In this document: one piece after another, positions 16,993-24,956 of the stretch
Layout: every line of letters starts with the position of its first letter
Numbering within the stretch: the stretch's first letter is position 1
From: Eisenibacter elegans DSM 3317
GTDB lineage: Bacteria > Bacteroidota > Bacteroidia > Cytophagales > Microscillaceae
Reading direction: 5' to 3'
NCBI RefSeq assembly: GCF_000430505.1
Contig: NZ_KE387152.1
Location: 124,001-188,000, forward strand
Length of the DNA stretch: 64,000 nt
Translations under genes and position numbers: made by a program
Notes under the pieces: model-generated
What the model was told of the DNA's origin: nothing
What the model saw: only the letters and a program-made list of their open reading frames with translations
The model's database searches: none

Positions 16993-17592
16993 ATGCACAA
17001 AGACCTCCGCAAAGTCAACGAAGCCATGTTGCGCAAAGCCGCCAATGCCCAGCCTATTCTGCTACCGGAGTGGGAGACGATTTTGGCCAAGCACCATGCT
17101 TTTTTGCGTACCCAAGGCGGAGGGTCTTGGCAAACGCTACGTGCCAACCTGTTTCGGATTGTTGGAATCTACACCGCTCCCAACACGCCGATTCACAGCA
17201 CCTACGGAGCTCAGGCAGATGTATCGCAGCGCAGCCTTGCGCGGCTCTCGCTACAGTGGGTCAATTTTGCCTATGCCAATGCCGCCGGTATCTATGCCGA
17301 AGAGCAAAACTGGTACAAGGCCAGCCTACGCGGAACGCTGATGATTGACTCCTTGCTCAATTATGCTTCTTTTGAAGAGGCAAATTTGAAAAATGCTGAT
17401 TTTTCACGCAGCAAAATGATGGGGTGTAATTTCAGCGGAGCTGATTTAGAAGATACCGACTTCGAAAACTGCGATTTGCGCGGGGCTAATTTTAGTGGGG
17501 CACGCATCGTTCGTGATAAAACTTCATTCAAAAACGCGATTTTGGATTTCCCCGAAGAGGATTTGTATCCTCCCACTCCTCGCCCTGATTAG
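16993..17592 (+). CDS. Pentapeptide repeat protein inserted between sufC and sufD
   Basis: A 199-residue protein lying 22 bases after sufC and 44 bases before sufD, so certainly in the suf operon. Residues 1-110 are helical with no recognised domain (EMETILAKHHAFLR-type segment, a possible binding helix region). Residues about 115-175 carry A-(D/N)-L/F-x-x pentapeptide repeats: ASFEEANLKNADFS, GCNFSGADLEDTDFE, CDLRGANFSGARI. This would form a short right-handed quadrilateral beta-helix of about three turns. Pentapeptide proteins act as protein-protein or DNA-mimic surfaces; a link to Suf scaffold assembly is suggested only by the location. No signal peptide. Confidence 0.82.
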   Translation: MHKDLRKVNEAMLRKAANAQPILLPEWETILAKHHAFLRTQGGGSWQTLRANLFRIVGIYTAPNTPIHSTYGAQADVSQRSLARLSLQWVNFAYANAAGIYAEEQNWYKASLRGTLMIDSLLNYASFEEANLKNADFSRSKMMGCNFSGADLEDTDFENCDLRGANFSGARIVRDKTSFKNAILDFPEEDLYPPTPRPD

Positions 17593-17636
17593 TGCGTGGC
17601 TGGGGAAAGCCCAAAACCCTCAGTCTTCTCAAAACT

Positions 17637-18965
17637 ATGATACAACAGAAAAACGATATAGCTGCCGCTTGGTTGAGCCAAATGCAGGGCTTTGTCCCCC
17701 CCAATACGCTGGGGCAAGCCCGCCGCCAAGAGGCGCAGCAACTGCTGCAAACCCTCGAAATACCCACACCCAAGCACGAAGAGTGGAAATACACCCCCCT
17801 CAATGCGCTCGGCAAGGTAGCGTTTCAATACACTATGCACCCCTCACCCAATGTATTGCCGCAGGCTACTGCCCTAGCACCCTTGCAGATTGCAGGGTTG
17901 GAGGCACATACACTGGTATTTGTCGATGGCTTTTTTCGGCCACAGCTCTCGGCGATTCAGGCGCTGCCCAAGGGGGTTGTGCTCACTGCCCTGAGCCAAG
18001 CCCAAGAGGCGCAGCAAGCTGCTTTTGCCACCGTTTGGGGGCAATTGGCGAATCCTGCACAAGATTGGTTTGCGGCTTTTAACTTGGCCTACGCTACCGA
18101 CGGCTTGCTATTGCACCTCCCTGCCGGTAAAATCATCGAGCAGCCCATTCGCCTGCTACATCTCCAAACAACAACAGAACAGGCTAGCGCCGTACAGTTG
18201 CGCCACGTAATCATTGCTGAAGAAAACAGCCAATGTACTATCGTAGAGCAATACCACAGCCTTGGCAAACACGACACCTTCGTAGGCGTGGTGGCAGAGT
18301 TTGATGTAAAATCGCAGGCTGTTGTGCATCATCTCAAGCTTCAAAACGACCAAGCCCACAGCCATCAGGTAAGTACGACACAGGCGCGCCAAGCGGCCAA
18401 CAGCCAATTTACCAATACGACGCTCACCCTCGACGGTGGTTTGGTGCGCAACCAACTCAATCTCACCCTCGAAGGTGCGCACTGTGAAGGCAATATGTTT
18501 GGCCTGTATATGCTCAAAGGACAGACCTTGGCCGATAACCACACCACTGTAGATCACCAACAGCCCAATACGCTGAGCAATGAGTTTTATAAAGGAGTGC
18601 TCGACGAACGCTCCAAAGGCGTATTTAACGGGAAGATTTTTGTGCGCCAAGCCGCTCAAAAAACCAATGCTTATCAGCAAAATCGTAATATCTTGCTTTC
18701 GGACAATGCGACCATCAATACCAAGCCCCAACTCGAAATATGGGCTGATGACGTAAAATGTTCTCACGGAGCCACTACCGGCAGCCTCGACGAAGATGCC
18801 CTCTTTTATATGCGGGCACGTGGGGTAGACAAGGCTGCGGCCAAAGCTTTACTGACTTTTGCTTTTGCCAATGAGGTCATCCAAAAAATCAATCAAAAAG
18901 CCATCCGCCAGTATTTGGCCGCCCTCGTGGCCGAAAGATTAGGCTTGGTAGCCGAAGATTTGTAG
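17637..18965 (+). CDS. sufD: Fe-S cluster assembly protein SufD
   Basis: The scaffold partner of SufB and SufC in iron-sulfur cluster assembly, 442 residues from ATG 17637 (MIQQKNDIAAAWL). The frame opens at 17592 but the extra residues are not family-like. Conserved SufD features are the N-terminal helical KHEEWKYTPLNAL block, a central beta-helix with QCTIVEQYHS and GALVR-type strands, and the C-terminal CSHGATTGSLDEDALFYMRARG block with the conserved Cys-Ser-His, then a helix to the end. The gene is followed by a terminator; no sufS or sufE follows. Confidence 0.95.
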   Translation: MIQQKNDIAAAWLSQMQGFVPPNTLGQARRQEAQQLLQTLEIPTPKHEEWKYTPLNALGKVAFQYTMHPSPNVLPQATALAPLQIAGLEAHTLVFVDGFFRPQLSAIQALPKGVVLTALSQAQEAQQAAFATVWGQLANPAQDWFAAFNLAYATDGLLLHLPAGKIIEQPIRLLHLQTTTEQASAVQLRHVIIAEENSQCTIVEQYHSLGKHDTFVGVVAEFDVKSQAVVHHLKLQNDQAHSHQVSTTQARQAANSQFTNTTLTLDGGLVRNQLNLTLEGAHCEGNMFGLYMLKGQTLADNHTTVDHQQPNTLSNEFYKGVLDERSKGVFNGKIFVRQAAQKTNAYQQNRNILLSDNATINTKPQLEIWADDVKCSHGATTGSLDEDALFYMRARGVDKAAAKALLTFAFANEVIQKINQKAIRQYLAALVAERLGLVAEDL

Positions 18966-18990
18966 GCAATGATGGCCATACCATAAGTCC

Positions 18991-19027
18991 AAACCCTGTC
19001 AGCGGTGCAATTGCTGGCAGGGTTTTG
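18991..19027 (+). terminator. Intrinsic terminator of the suf operon
   Basis: ACCCTGTCAGC (18993-19003) pairs with GCTGGCAGGGT (19013-19023), followed by TTTGTG. It lies 25 bases after the sufD stop codon and closes the operon. Confidence 0.7.
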
Positions 19028-19168
19028 TGTGTGTAGAGAAGCACTAGACTTGGCGATATTTTCAAAAACTTCAGAAACTTTGATTTGCAGCCCTGCGTTT
19101 CCAATACATAGTGTTTAGGCGATATATAGGGTATTATCGCACAATCGACCATCAAAACGCAAACAACA

Positions 19169-19681
19169 ATGGCAGCATCACTGATAGAAGCTAAGGACAA
19201 ATTTATTGATACTTGGGGAACATTGGGTAGCAACTGGGGTATCAACCGGACAATGGCGCAGATACATGCGCTTTTGTTGGTGTCAGCAGTTCCCCTAACC
19301 ACAGAAGATGTAATGGAGCATCTGGGAATTTCGAGAGGCAATGCCAATATGAACCTCCGAGAGCTACTCGCTTGGGGTTTAATCCACAAAACCCTTGTGC
19401 AGGGGGAGCGTAAGGAATATTTTGTAGCTGAAAAAGATATGTGGGAAGTATCTCGCTGTATTTTGAGAGAGCGCAAGAAGCGAGAATTTGACCAAGCCCA
19501 CAAAGTTATTGTTCAGCTTGCACAGTTCAAACCTACCAATCAAGAGCCTGAGAGCGAAGCCTTCAAAAACACCATGAGTGAGATGCTACAAATGGCCGAA
19601 CTCGTAGAGCGAGTGCTCAGCAAATTGGCCATAGTAGAACGCTCTTGGATATTCAAAAAATTACTCAAGTTGTTTGTTTGA
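19169..19681 (+). CDS. GbsR/MarR-type transcriptional regulator
   Basis: A 170-residue protein with the GbsR-like winged-helix layout: an N-terminal helix (IEAKDKFIDTWGTLGSNWGINRTMAQIHALLL), then a helix-turn-helix at about 48-70 (TTEDVMEHLGISRGNANMNL) and a wing with VQGERKEYFVAE. The C-terminal half is helical and charged and probably dimerises. The GSNWGINRTMAQ segment is characteristic of this Bacteroidota group. It stands alone after the suf terminator and ends 7 bases from the convergent kinase gene. Its ligand and target are unknown; control of suf is possible from position only. Confidence 0.85.
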   Translation: MAASLIEAKDKFIDTWGTLGSNWGINRTMAQIHALLLVSAVPLTTEDVMEHLGISRGNANMNLRELLAWGLIHKTLVQGERKEYFVAEKDMWEVSRCILRERKKREFDQAHKVIVQLAQFKPTNQEPESEAFKNTMSEMLQMAELVERVLSKLAIVERSWIFKKLLKLFV

Positions 19682-19688
19682 CAGTCTT

Positions 19689-20549
19689 TCAGGCTGTTTG
19701 GCGATGGTAATTCACCAAGCCTTCAATAGGGCTCTGCAACACCTTGCTGAGTTTGATTCCCCTAGACTTACAAAGCTGCCCCAACAGCACCTGATGGTGT
19801 AGCGCTACCGAGCCGCTCAGCCCGAGGGGGTGCTGGGTATAGTCGGGTAGGGCGCAGATATATTTATCCAAAAACAGCCCAAAGCCCTGCCGCAAAAGGC
19901 CGGAGCAGTAGGGCTCACTGTCGTGAATTTGTAAGAAGGGAGCAAACCCTGCTAGGTAGCGGTTGGGAAAAGGTTTTTGATATACATTTTCGAGCAGGGT
20001 TTCGAGATTGATGTGATAGCGCTGCTGAAAATCGCGCTGCATAGGCCCTGGCATTTGCCCGTGCATATAATCGATAACGAGTTGTTTGCCAAAGAAGCCA
20101 GCACTCCCCTCATCGCCTAGCCAAAAGCCCAAGTTTGGCAAAGCAGCGTTGAGCTTGTTAGGAGCTTGGTAGAGCGCAGCATTAGACCCCGTACCCAAGA
20201 TGCCCACCATCCCTGTTTGCGTGCCAAATAAGGCGCGTGCTGTACCCAGCAGGTCGTGATTTACTTCGCACGCCGAAGTTACGGGAAAAGCCCGAGACAG
20301 TGCAGCGGCTACCCGGGTCTGGTTGGCTTCACTAGAGCAGCCCGTACCATAGAAATACAGTTGTTCTATTGGCGCTATGCTCTCCAAAAGAGGCAGTAGC
20401 TGGGTGTTGAGCGTGTGGTAAATCTCATCCTCCGTCTGATAGTGGGGGCTGATGCCGTCGGTATGGAATAGCTGTGTGTTGCCGTTGGCCAGCACCAGAC
20501 ACCAGTCTGTTTTGGTGGCTCCGCTATCGGCGATAAGGGAATTAGACAT
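19689..20549 (-). CDS. N-acetylglucosamine kinase-like protein (BadF/BadG ATPase family)
   Basis: A 286-residue ASKHA-fold kinase. From ATG 20549 it begins MSNSLIADSGATKTDW, the phosphate-1 loop of the BadF/BadG/BcrA/BcrD family; a second glycine loop GILGTGSNAALYQ lies near 108-120, and LGDEGSAG follows. Bacteroidota homologues are annotated as N-acetylglucosamine kinases of the amino-sugar/murein recycling route. The frame opens upstream at 20657 but starting at 20549 gives the family N-terminus. It overlaps the stop of the preceding Nif3-like gene by 8 bases, so translation is probably coupled. It is the last gene of a four-gene minus-strand cluster. Confidence 0.85.
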   Translation of the reverse strand: MSNSLIADSGATKTDWCLVLANGNTQLFHTDGISPHYQTEDEIYHTLNTQLLPLLESIAPIEQLYFYGTGCSSEANQTRVAAALSRAFPVTSACEVNHDLLGTARALFGTQTGMVGILGTGSNAALYQAPNKLNAALPNLGFWLGDEGSAGFFGKQLVIDYMHGQMPGPMQRDFQQRYHINLETLLENVYQKPFPNRYLAGFAPFLQIHDSEPYCSGLLRQGFGLFLDKYICALPDYTQHPLGLSGSVALHHQVLLGQLCKSRGIKLSKVLQSPIEGLVNYHRQTA

Positions 20550-21645
20550 AGTACTGAATCGGGTTGGTCGATAGCTGGGTTCGTACCACCGGCAAGCCGA
20601 CGAACGCTGCTTGGAGCTTGTGTTGTAAGAGATCTGCTGTAAACTGTTCGCTTTCATAATGGCCTATATCGGCGATTAGGATGCGTTGGTCGGCATCAAA
20701 AAACTCGTGGTACTTGAAGTCTGCACTGACAAACACATCTGCGCCTTGTCGGATGGCTTGTGGAAGCAAAAAGCTCCCCGTACCGCCACACAGGGCAATG
20801 GTTTGAACAGTTTCTTGGAATAAGGCCGTATGGCGGATACAGCGGGCTTGCATCTTATTTTTGAGCAAGGCCAGAAAGTCGGCAATAGGCATAGGTTGGG
20901 GCAATTGGCCGATAGCACCGCTGCCAATCTCCTGGTTGTCGTTTTCGAGTTGGTGTAGATAATAGGCTACTTCTTCGTAGGGGTGTGCTTGGCGTAGCGC
21001 CTGCATCACAGCGCCTTTGAGGTGTGTGGGGAAGATGACTTCGAGCCTATCTTCTGCCACCTCTTCTAGTTGGCCTGCTTGGCCTATAAAGGGCTTGGCG
21101 TTGTCGTCGGGTTGGAAAGCGCCGATGCCACTCGTGCGGAAGCTACAGTTTTTGTAAGCGCCTATCTGCCCTGCTCCGGCTTGGCCTAGGGCTTGGAGTA
21201 CGGCCTGTGTATGGCTGGTGGGGCAAAAAGTTGTCAGCTTGAGCAAGGTATTGGGGCGTGGGGCCAAGATGCGCACTTGTTGGAGCCCCAGCTGGGACGC
21301 AATATGGGTATTGACTCCGCCCTGAATATTGTCGAGATTGGTATGGATGGCAAAAATGGCGATATCCTCGCGGATGGCTTTGAGGATAGTACGCTCTACA
21401 TAGTTTTTGCCATTGAGTTGTTTTAGTCCCTTGAACACAATCGGGTGATGCGCTACTACGAGGTTACAGCCATGGGCTTTTGCCTCTTCGAGGGTAGCCT
21501 CTGTAGCGTCGAGGGCAGTCAATACCCCCTTAACAGCAGTACCAGGCTGGCCTACTATCAGTCCGGCATTGTCATAAGATTCTTGGTACTGGGGCGAAGC
21601 CCAAGCAGAAAGCATTTGAACGATGGCACGAATAGTAGTACTCAT
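20542..21645 (-). CDS. Nif3-like dinuclear metal centre protein (YbgI/YqfO family)
   Basis: A 367-residue Nif3 family protein. The N- and C-terminal halves contain the metal-binding motifs: NLVVAHHPIVFKGL (His-His pair, about 60-72), and the later DFKYHEFFDADQ and IADIGHYESEQF (His and Glu ligands). The middle insertion with the LTTFCPTSHTQAVLQAL and GAIGQL segments is the PII-like domain present in the longer YqfO-type members. Proposed roles include GTP cyclohydrolase type 2 activity, but this is unsettled for the family. It is flanked by the kinase gene (9 bases upstream) and the GlcNAc-kinase-like gene (overlapping). Confidence 0.92.
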   Translation of the reverse strand: MSTTIRAIVQMLSAWASPQYQESYDNAGLIVGQPGTAVKGVLTALDATEATLEEAKAHGCNLVVAHHPIVFKGLKQLNGKNYVERTILKAIREDIAIFAIHTNLDNIQGGVNTHIASQLGLQQVRILAPRPNTLLKLTTFCPTSHTQAVLQALGQAGAGQIGAYKNCSFRTSGIGAFQPDDNAKPFIGQAGQLEEVAEDRLEVIFPTHLKGAVMQALRQAHPYEEVAYYLHQLENDNQEIGSGAIGQLPQPMPIADFLALLKNKMQARCIRHTALFQETVQTIALCGGTGSFLLPQAIRQGADVFVSADFKYHEFFDADQRILIADIGHYESEQFTADLLQHKLQAAFVGLPVVRTQLSTNPIQYYV

Positions 21646-21654
21646 TGGCAGGGG

Positions 21655-22269
21655 TTAGTTGGCTTCTTGTTGTAGTTTTTTGAGGCGCTCCTGCGCATCC
21701 TGAAGTTTTTCTTTTTTGGCTTGGAGCGTATCAGGCAGGGTTGGCGGGTCAAGGTCTTTGAGCACAAAACTGTCGATGCGCCGATTGACTGTTTCGGCAT
21801 CTATATTTTTGCTGATTTCGCGGCTGAACTTTTGTCCGGGTTTTACTTGGTCAAATATTTCGGTGTGTTCGGCCACGGCCTTGTTATTGGCATCGAAGAA
21901 CTGTACAATCACTTTTACTTCTTCAAAGGCGACATCTTCCCGGGTATTGACAAGGCTGAGCCTGACCTTGAAGCCTTCGAGGCTGTTGCTCAATATCTGC
22001 AAATCACTAACAAGAGCGCGCTCCAGTCGTTTGGTACGGCGCTCATTGAAAGTTTGAATTTGATTTTCTGTTTCTGTGATGAAGGTTTGGAGGCTATCAA
22101 GTTGCGCCTTGCGTTTTTCGGCAGCCTTAGCCTCTTTATCATCCTCTTCCTTATCTGGACTATTGTCCTCTATGTTGGCCGGTGTGTCATCGGTGGAGGG
22201 CAGAAAGATGTCATCAATACCGTCAGTATTGTTGAGACGAGCTTCGCGTTTGTCTGTGGCCCAAGGGTT
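21655..22269 (-). pseudogene. Severed extracytoplasmic part of the Ser/Thr kinase (beyond in-frame TGA)
   Basis: The frame of the upstream kinase continues unbroken for about 204 codons after its TGA, beginning NPWATDKREARLNN and ending LKKLQQEAN at TAA 21655-21657. It comprises an acidic linker (DNSPDKEEDDKEAK), a coiled-coil-like stretch (KAQLDSLQTFITE, ERRTKRLERAL), then a strand-rich domain (FKVRLSLVNTREDVAFEEVKVIVQFFD), and a C-terminal coiled coil. It contains no ATG or GTG; only TTG at 22002 could start translation, which would omit the first half. It is therefore the displaced sensor/extracytoplasmic domain of the kinase rather than a separate gene. It could be rescued by readthrough. 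Confidence 0.7.
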
Positions 22270-23244
22270 TCACCACAGCCCCAACAACGCCACCACAGTA
22301 ATAAAGGCCACTGCGAGGATAGACATCACATAGCGGGTGCGGAAGCTATACGACATCTTTTTGGTGATAATCTTGACCGGTGGGGCTGGTTTATCAGCAA
22401 TGGCCTTGGTGGTATTGTATCGGATGGGGCGCTGTACGGCTTCCATCATCGACAGGGCGTTGATGTAGCGGTCAGCAGGGTTTTTGGCCGTGGCCTTGTC
22501 GATAATTTCCTGAAGATAGACCGATACATTGGGATTTTTCTCTACTACAGGAGGGAGGGGCTCCTCTTGAATGCGCCTGGCTATTTCTTCAGCACTCAGC
22601 TTGCTGGTATCATAGGGGGGGGTGCCGGTCAGCAGCTCATACAACAAAACACCTAGGGTATAAATATCGCTGCGATGGTCTACGGCAGCGTCTTGAAACT
22701 GCTCAGGGCTGTAATAAATAACCGAACTTTTGGCGCGAGTGCTGCTATCTTGCTTGTCAGCAGAGGCATTGAGCAGATGCGCAATACCGAAATCAAGTAC
22801 CTTGGCGGTATGGTCTTGACATACCACTATATTGGACGGCTTGAGGTCTTGGTGAATAATCTTCTTGCTGTGTGCGTAGGCCACTCCTCCCACAACTTGG
22901 ATAAAGATAGGAAGCACTTGCTTCTCATTGATAGGTTGTAGCTGTTCCTTTAGTAGTTGGTTTAGGGGTTTGCCTTCTACATATTCTGCAATGATACACA
23001 GCCCGTGGCTATCTTCAGCATAATCATAGAGCGTGGCAATATTGAAGTGTTGCAGTTTGGAGACAGCTGCGGCCTCTTCCTGAAACTGCTTGCGCACTTC
23101 ATAGTCTTCGAGAATATTGGAGGGATATACTTTGATAGTTACTTGGCGGTCAAGCGTGATATGCTTGGCCAAGTATACTTGTCCGGTTCCGCCGCTACCG
23201 AGGCTCCGCTGAATGGTGTAGTTGAGTATTCTTTCGCCTATCAT
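22270..23244 (-). CDS. Transmembrane Ser/Thr protein kinase, ending at an in-frame TGA
   Basis: An active-looking Hanks-type kinase, 324 residues. Motifs: Gly loop GSGGTGQVY (16-24), VTIK Lys38, catalytic HQDLKPSN with Asp133 and Asn138, DFG at 151-153, SPEQF for the APE motif, and the DIYTLGVLLYELLTG block. HQD instead of HRD makes it a non-RD kinase. One membrane segment (about 308-324) is followed directly by TGA (22270-22272) in the context GLW-stop-NPW. The tail is described separately (21655-22269). It is the second gene of an operon: the LysM pseudokinase lies 60 bases upstream and Nif3 follows. The kinase domain and anchor should still be made. Confidence 0.85.
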   Translation of the reverse strand: MIGERILNYTIQRSLGSGGTGQVYLAKHITLDRQVTIKVYPSNILEDYEVRKQFQEEAAAVSKLQHFNIATLYDYAEDSHGLCIIAEYVEGKPLNQLLKEQLQPINEKQVLPIFIQVVGGVAYAHSKKIIHQDLKPSNIVVCQDHTAKVLDFGIAHLLNASADKQDSSTRAKSSVIYYSPEQFQDAAVDHRSDIYTLGVLLYELLTGTPPYDTSKLSAEEIARRIQEEPLPPVVEKNPNVSVYLQEIIDKATAKNPADRYINALSMMEAVQRPIRYNTTKAIADKPAPPVKIITKKMSYSFRTRYVMSILAVAFITVVALLGLW

Positions 23245-23304
23245 TGGTTATCAAAAGTTTTGCATCTAGGAAAGAGCGCGCTGGTTTTTGAGCAGCACAG
23301 TGTG

Positions 23305-24747
23305 TTAGAGAGGAATGATGATGACCTTACCTTCGGTGATGTCTTGGGCTTCATCCACAATTTGATTTGTACGAATCAATACCGAACGGTTGACATTGAA
23401 TCGCTGTGCGATGGCCGCCAGTGTTTCGCCCTTGCGCACGGTATACTTGGTTTTGATATAAACTCGGATGCCCATTTTGGGTTCAAGTTTTTTGTCGGCA
23501 GGCATTTGGGCCATATCATTGAGAGAGCGCAGCGAGTCTACGGGCAAGGCATATCGTTGGGCAATGCTGTTGAGGGTTTCGCCAGCCCTCACCTTGTGCA
23601 TATACATTTCGATGAGCTGCTTTTTACTTTCCATCAGTTTGGCTACTTGCAAACTTTCGGCTTTTTGCTGCATTTGGCGCGCCAAGCGGATAGAATCACG
23701 CGTGCGTTTGATGCTGAGCGTATCATTGAGGTTATAGGCTATTTTGGGTGTTCGTCGGCTGGGGGTATTGTAGGTCATCCAGAAAACAAGACTCAGTACC
23801 GAAAGGCCAATCAGTACATACAAGGGCAGGTTGACGAAGCGTGTATTTGCAGGGTCTAGTGCTTGTGCCTGAGTATTTTTTTGTTTTTTCTGAGAGCTTG
23901 TCGTGTTGTGGCTGGCTGCCGCTTGGGTATGAGCCTCGGCGGGATTGCTGGTTAGTTTTTGCCTGAATGCATCAGCGCCCAGCCAGCGCTGCTGGCTGTC
24001 TTGAGCCAAGGCCTGCAACACTACTGCCTGCGCCTTATCACTAACGGCGGGGTAATGTGTTTGGAGGGGAGCTATATGACCTTCGGCAACAGCTTGACTG
24101 AGGGCAGGGGGAGCGAGTTGCAAATCGAAGGGAGGTTTGCCCGTCAATACTTCATAGGCAATAGCCCCGGCTGCGTATACATCTCCGGCAATAGATACTA
24201 GGCCTGTGGCAAGGCGCTCCGGTGCTTGGTAGGCAACAAGCGTATTGTCTGACTGGCTTAGCAGGTATTGCGCATAATAGAGGTTGAGCGCAAGGTCGCT
24301 GATTTTGAGCTGGCCTTCGTCTGTCATAAACACCTCCATACTACAAAGCGCTCCACCCACCAATTGGTGTTTGTGGGCATAGGCTAGCGCCATGAGCAAC
24401 TGTTCTAATAGGGGCAGTGCCTTGGCTTCGGGAATGGGGCCGCTTGTTTGGCGGATGAATTTGTGAAGCGTTTGTGTGCCTACATATTCCAAAAACAAAA
24501 ATATACCTGCCTCATTCTCTACATAGTCGTAAAAAGTCAGGATATTAGGATGTTGGATATGCGACAACAGCCGTATGCTTTCGTCAAACTGCCGGCGCTG
24601 CATCTCGCCCGAAAAAGCTCCGGGACGGATATGACGAATCATCACTTGCTTGGCATATTGGGTATGCGCAGCGCGGTAGGTGGTAAAAAATGGGGTCTCG
24701 GCGATGACAGCCTCAATACGATAATTGAGTAATTGCTCTCCAATCAT
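23305..24747 (-). CDS. Transmembrane pseudokinase with two LysM domains
   Basis: A 480-residue protein whose first 265 residues align with the neighbouring kinase without gaps from the N-terminus, but with key residues lost: the Gly loop reads AETPFFTTY, Lys38 is Arg, the HQD site (131-133) is Gly-Gly-Ala, Asn138 is Glu, and DFG is DLA. It should not phosphorylate, so it is a pseudokinase. A membrane segment lies at about 307-324. The outside part has a coiled-coil-like stretch (347-385) and two LysM domains (HKVRAGETLNSIAQRY from 384, KYTVRKGETLAAIAQRF from 434), which bind glycan such as peptidoglycan. It probably senses the cell wall and pairs with the kinase. It is the first gene of its operon. 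Confidence 0.88.
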   Translation of the reverse strand: MIGEQLLNYRIEAVIAETPFFTTYRAAHTQYAKQVMIRHIRPGAFSGEMQRRQFDESIRLLSHIQHPNILTFYDYVENEAGIFLFLEYVGTQTLHKFIRQTSGPIPEAKALPLLEQLLMALAYAHKHQLVGGALCSMEVFMTDEGQLKISDLALNLYYAQYLLSQSDNTLVAYQAPERLATGLVSIAGDVYAAGAIAYEVLTGKPPFDLQLAPPALSQAVAEGHIAPLQTHYPAVSDKAQAVVLQALAQDSQQRWLGADAFRQKLTSNPAEAHTQAAASHNTTSSQKKQKNTQAQALDPANTRFVNLPLYVLIGLSVLSLVFWMTYNTPSRRTPKIAYNLNDTLSIKRTRDSIRLARQMQQKAESLQVAKLMESKKQLIEMYMHKVRAGETLNSIAQRYALPVDSLRSLNDMAQMPADKKLEPKMGIRVYIKTKYTVRKGETLAAIAQRFNVNRSVLIRTNQIVDEAQDITEGKVIIIPL

Positions 24748-24859
24748 GGTAGCGCTTTAGGGCTTTAGAATTTTCGACAAAATTAAGGATATTTTCTTTG
24801 CAAGCAATTCTGCCTTGCACAAAAGCAAGACTATTGCCCACAAACCAAACAAAAGATGA

Positions 24860-24867
24860 TATATTTG
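24860..24867 (+). promoter_or_regulatory. -7 promoter box of the DPP IV gene
   Basis: TATATTTG fits TAnnTTTG, about 90 bases upstream of the ATG at 24957. It lies in the 209-base region divergent from the pseudokinase gene. A TTG at 24834-24836 is a possible -33 element but the spacing of 23 is long. Confidence 0.4.
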
Positions 24868-24956
24868 CCTTGCATTGCTATGGCGACAAGCTTCGGCTTT
24901 TGTATCTGTGTATATAAGAGCCACATCAACATATCAAAAACAACAAACACAATCGT

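Noticed and set aside
22270-22272. TGA as a selenocysteine codon
   Set aside because: The position is just after a membrane segment, not in an active site, no hairpin typical of a bacterial SECIS element was seen, and kinases do not use selenocysteine here; a changed Trp codon is simpler.
21721-22656. Plus-strand open frame of 311 codons opposite the Ser/Thr kinase
   Set aside because: A shadow of the kinase and its C-terminal extension; no family resemblance, and the kinase motifs on the other strand are complete.
23305-24747. Pseudokinase as an active kinase
   Set aside because: The Lys, catalytic Asp, Asn and Gly-loop positions are all lost in an ungapped comparison with its neighbour.
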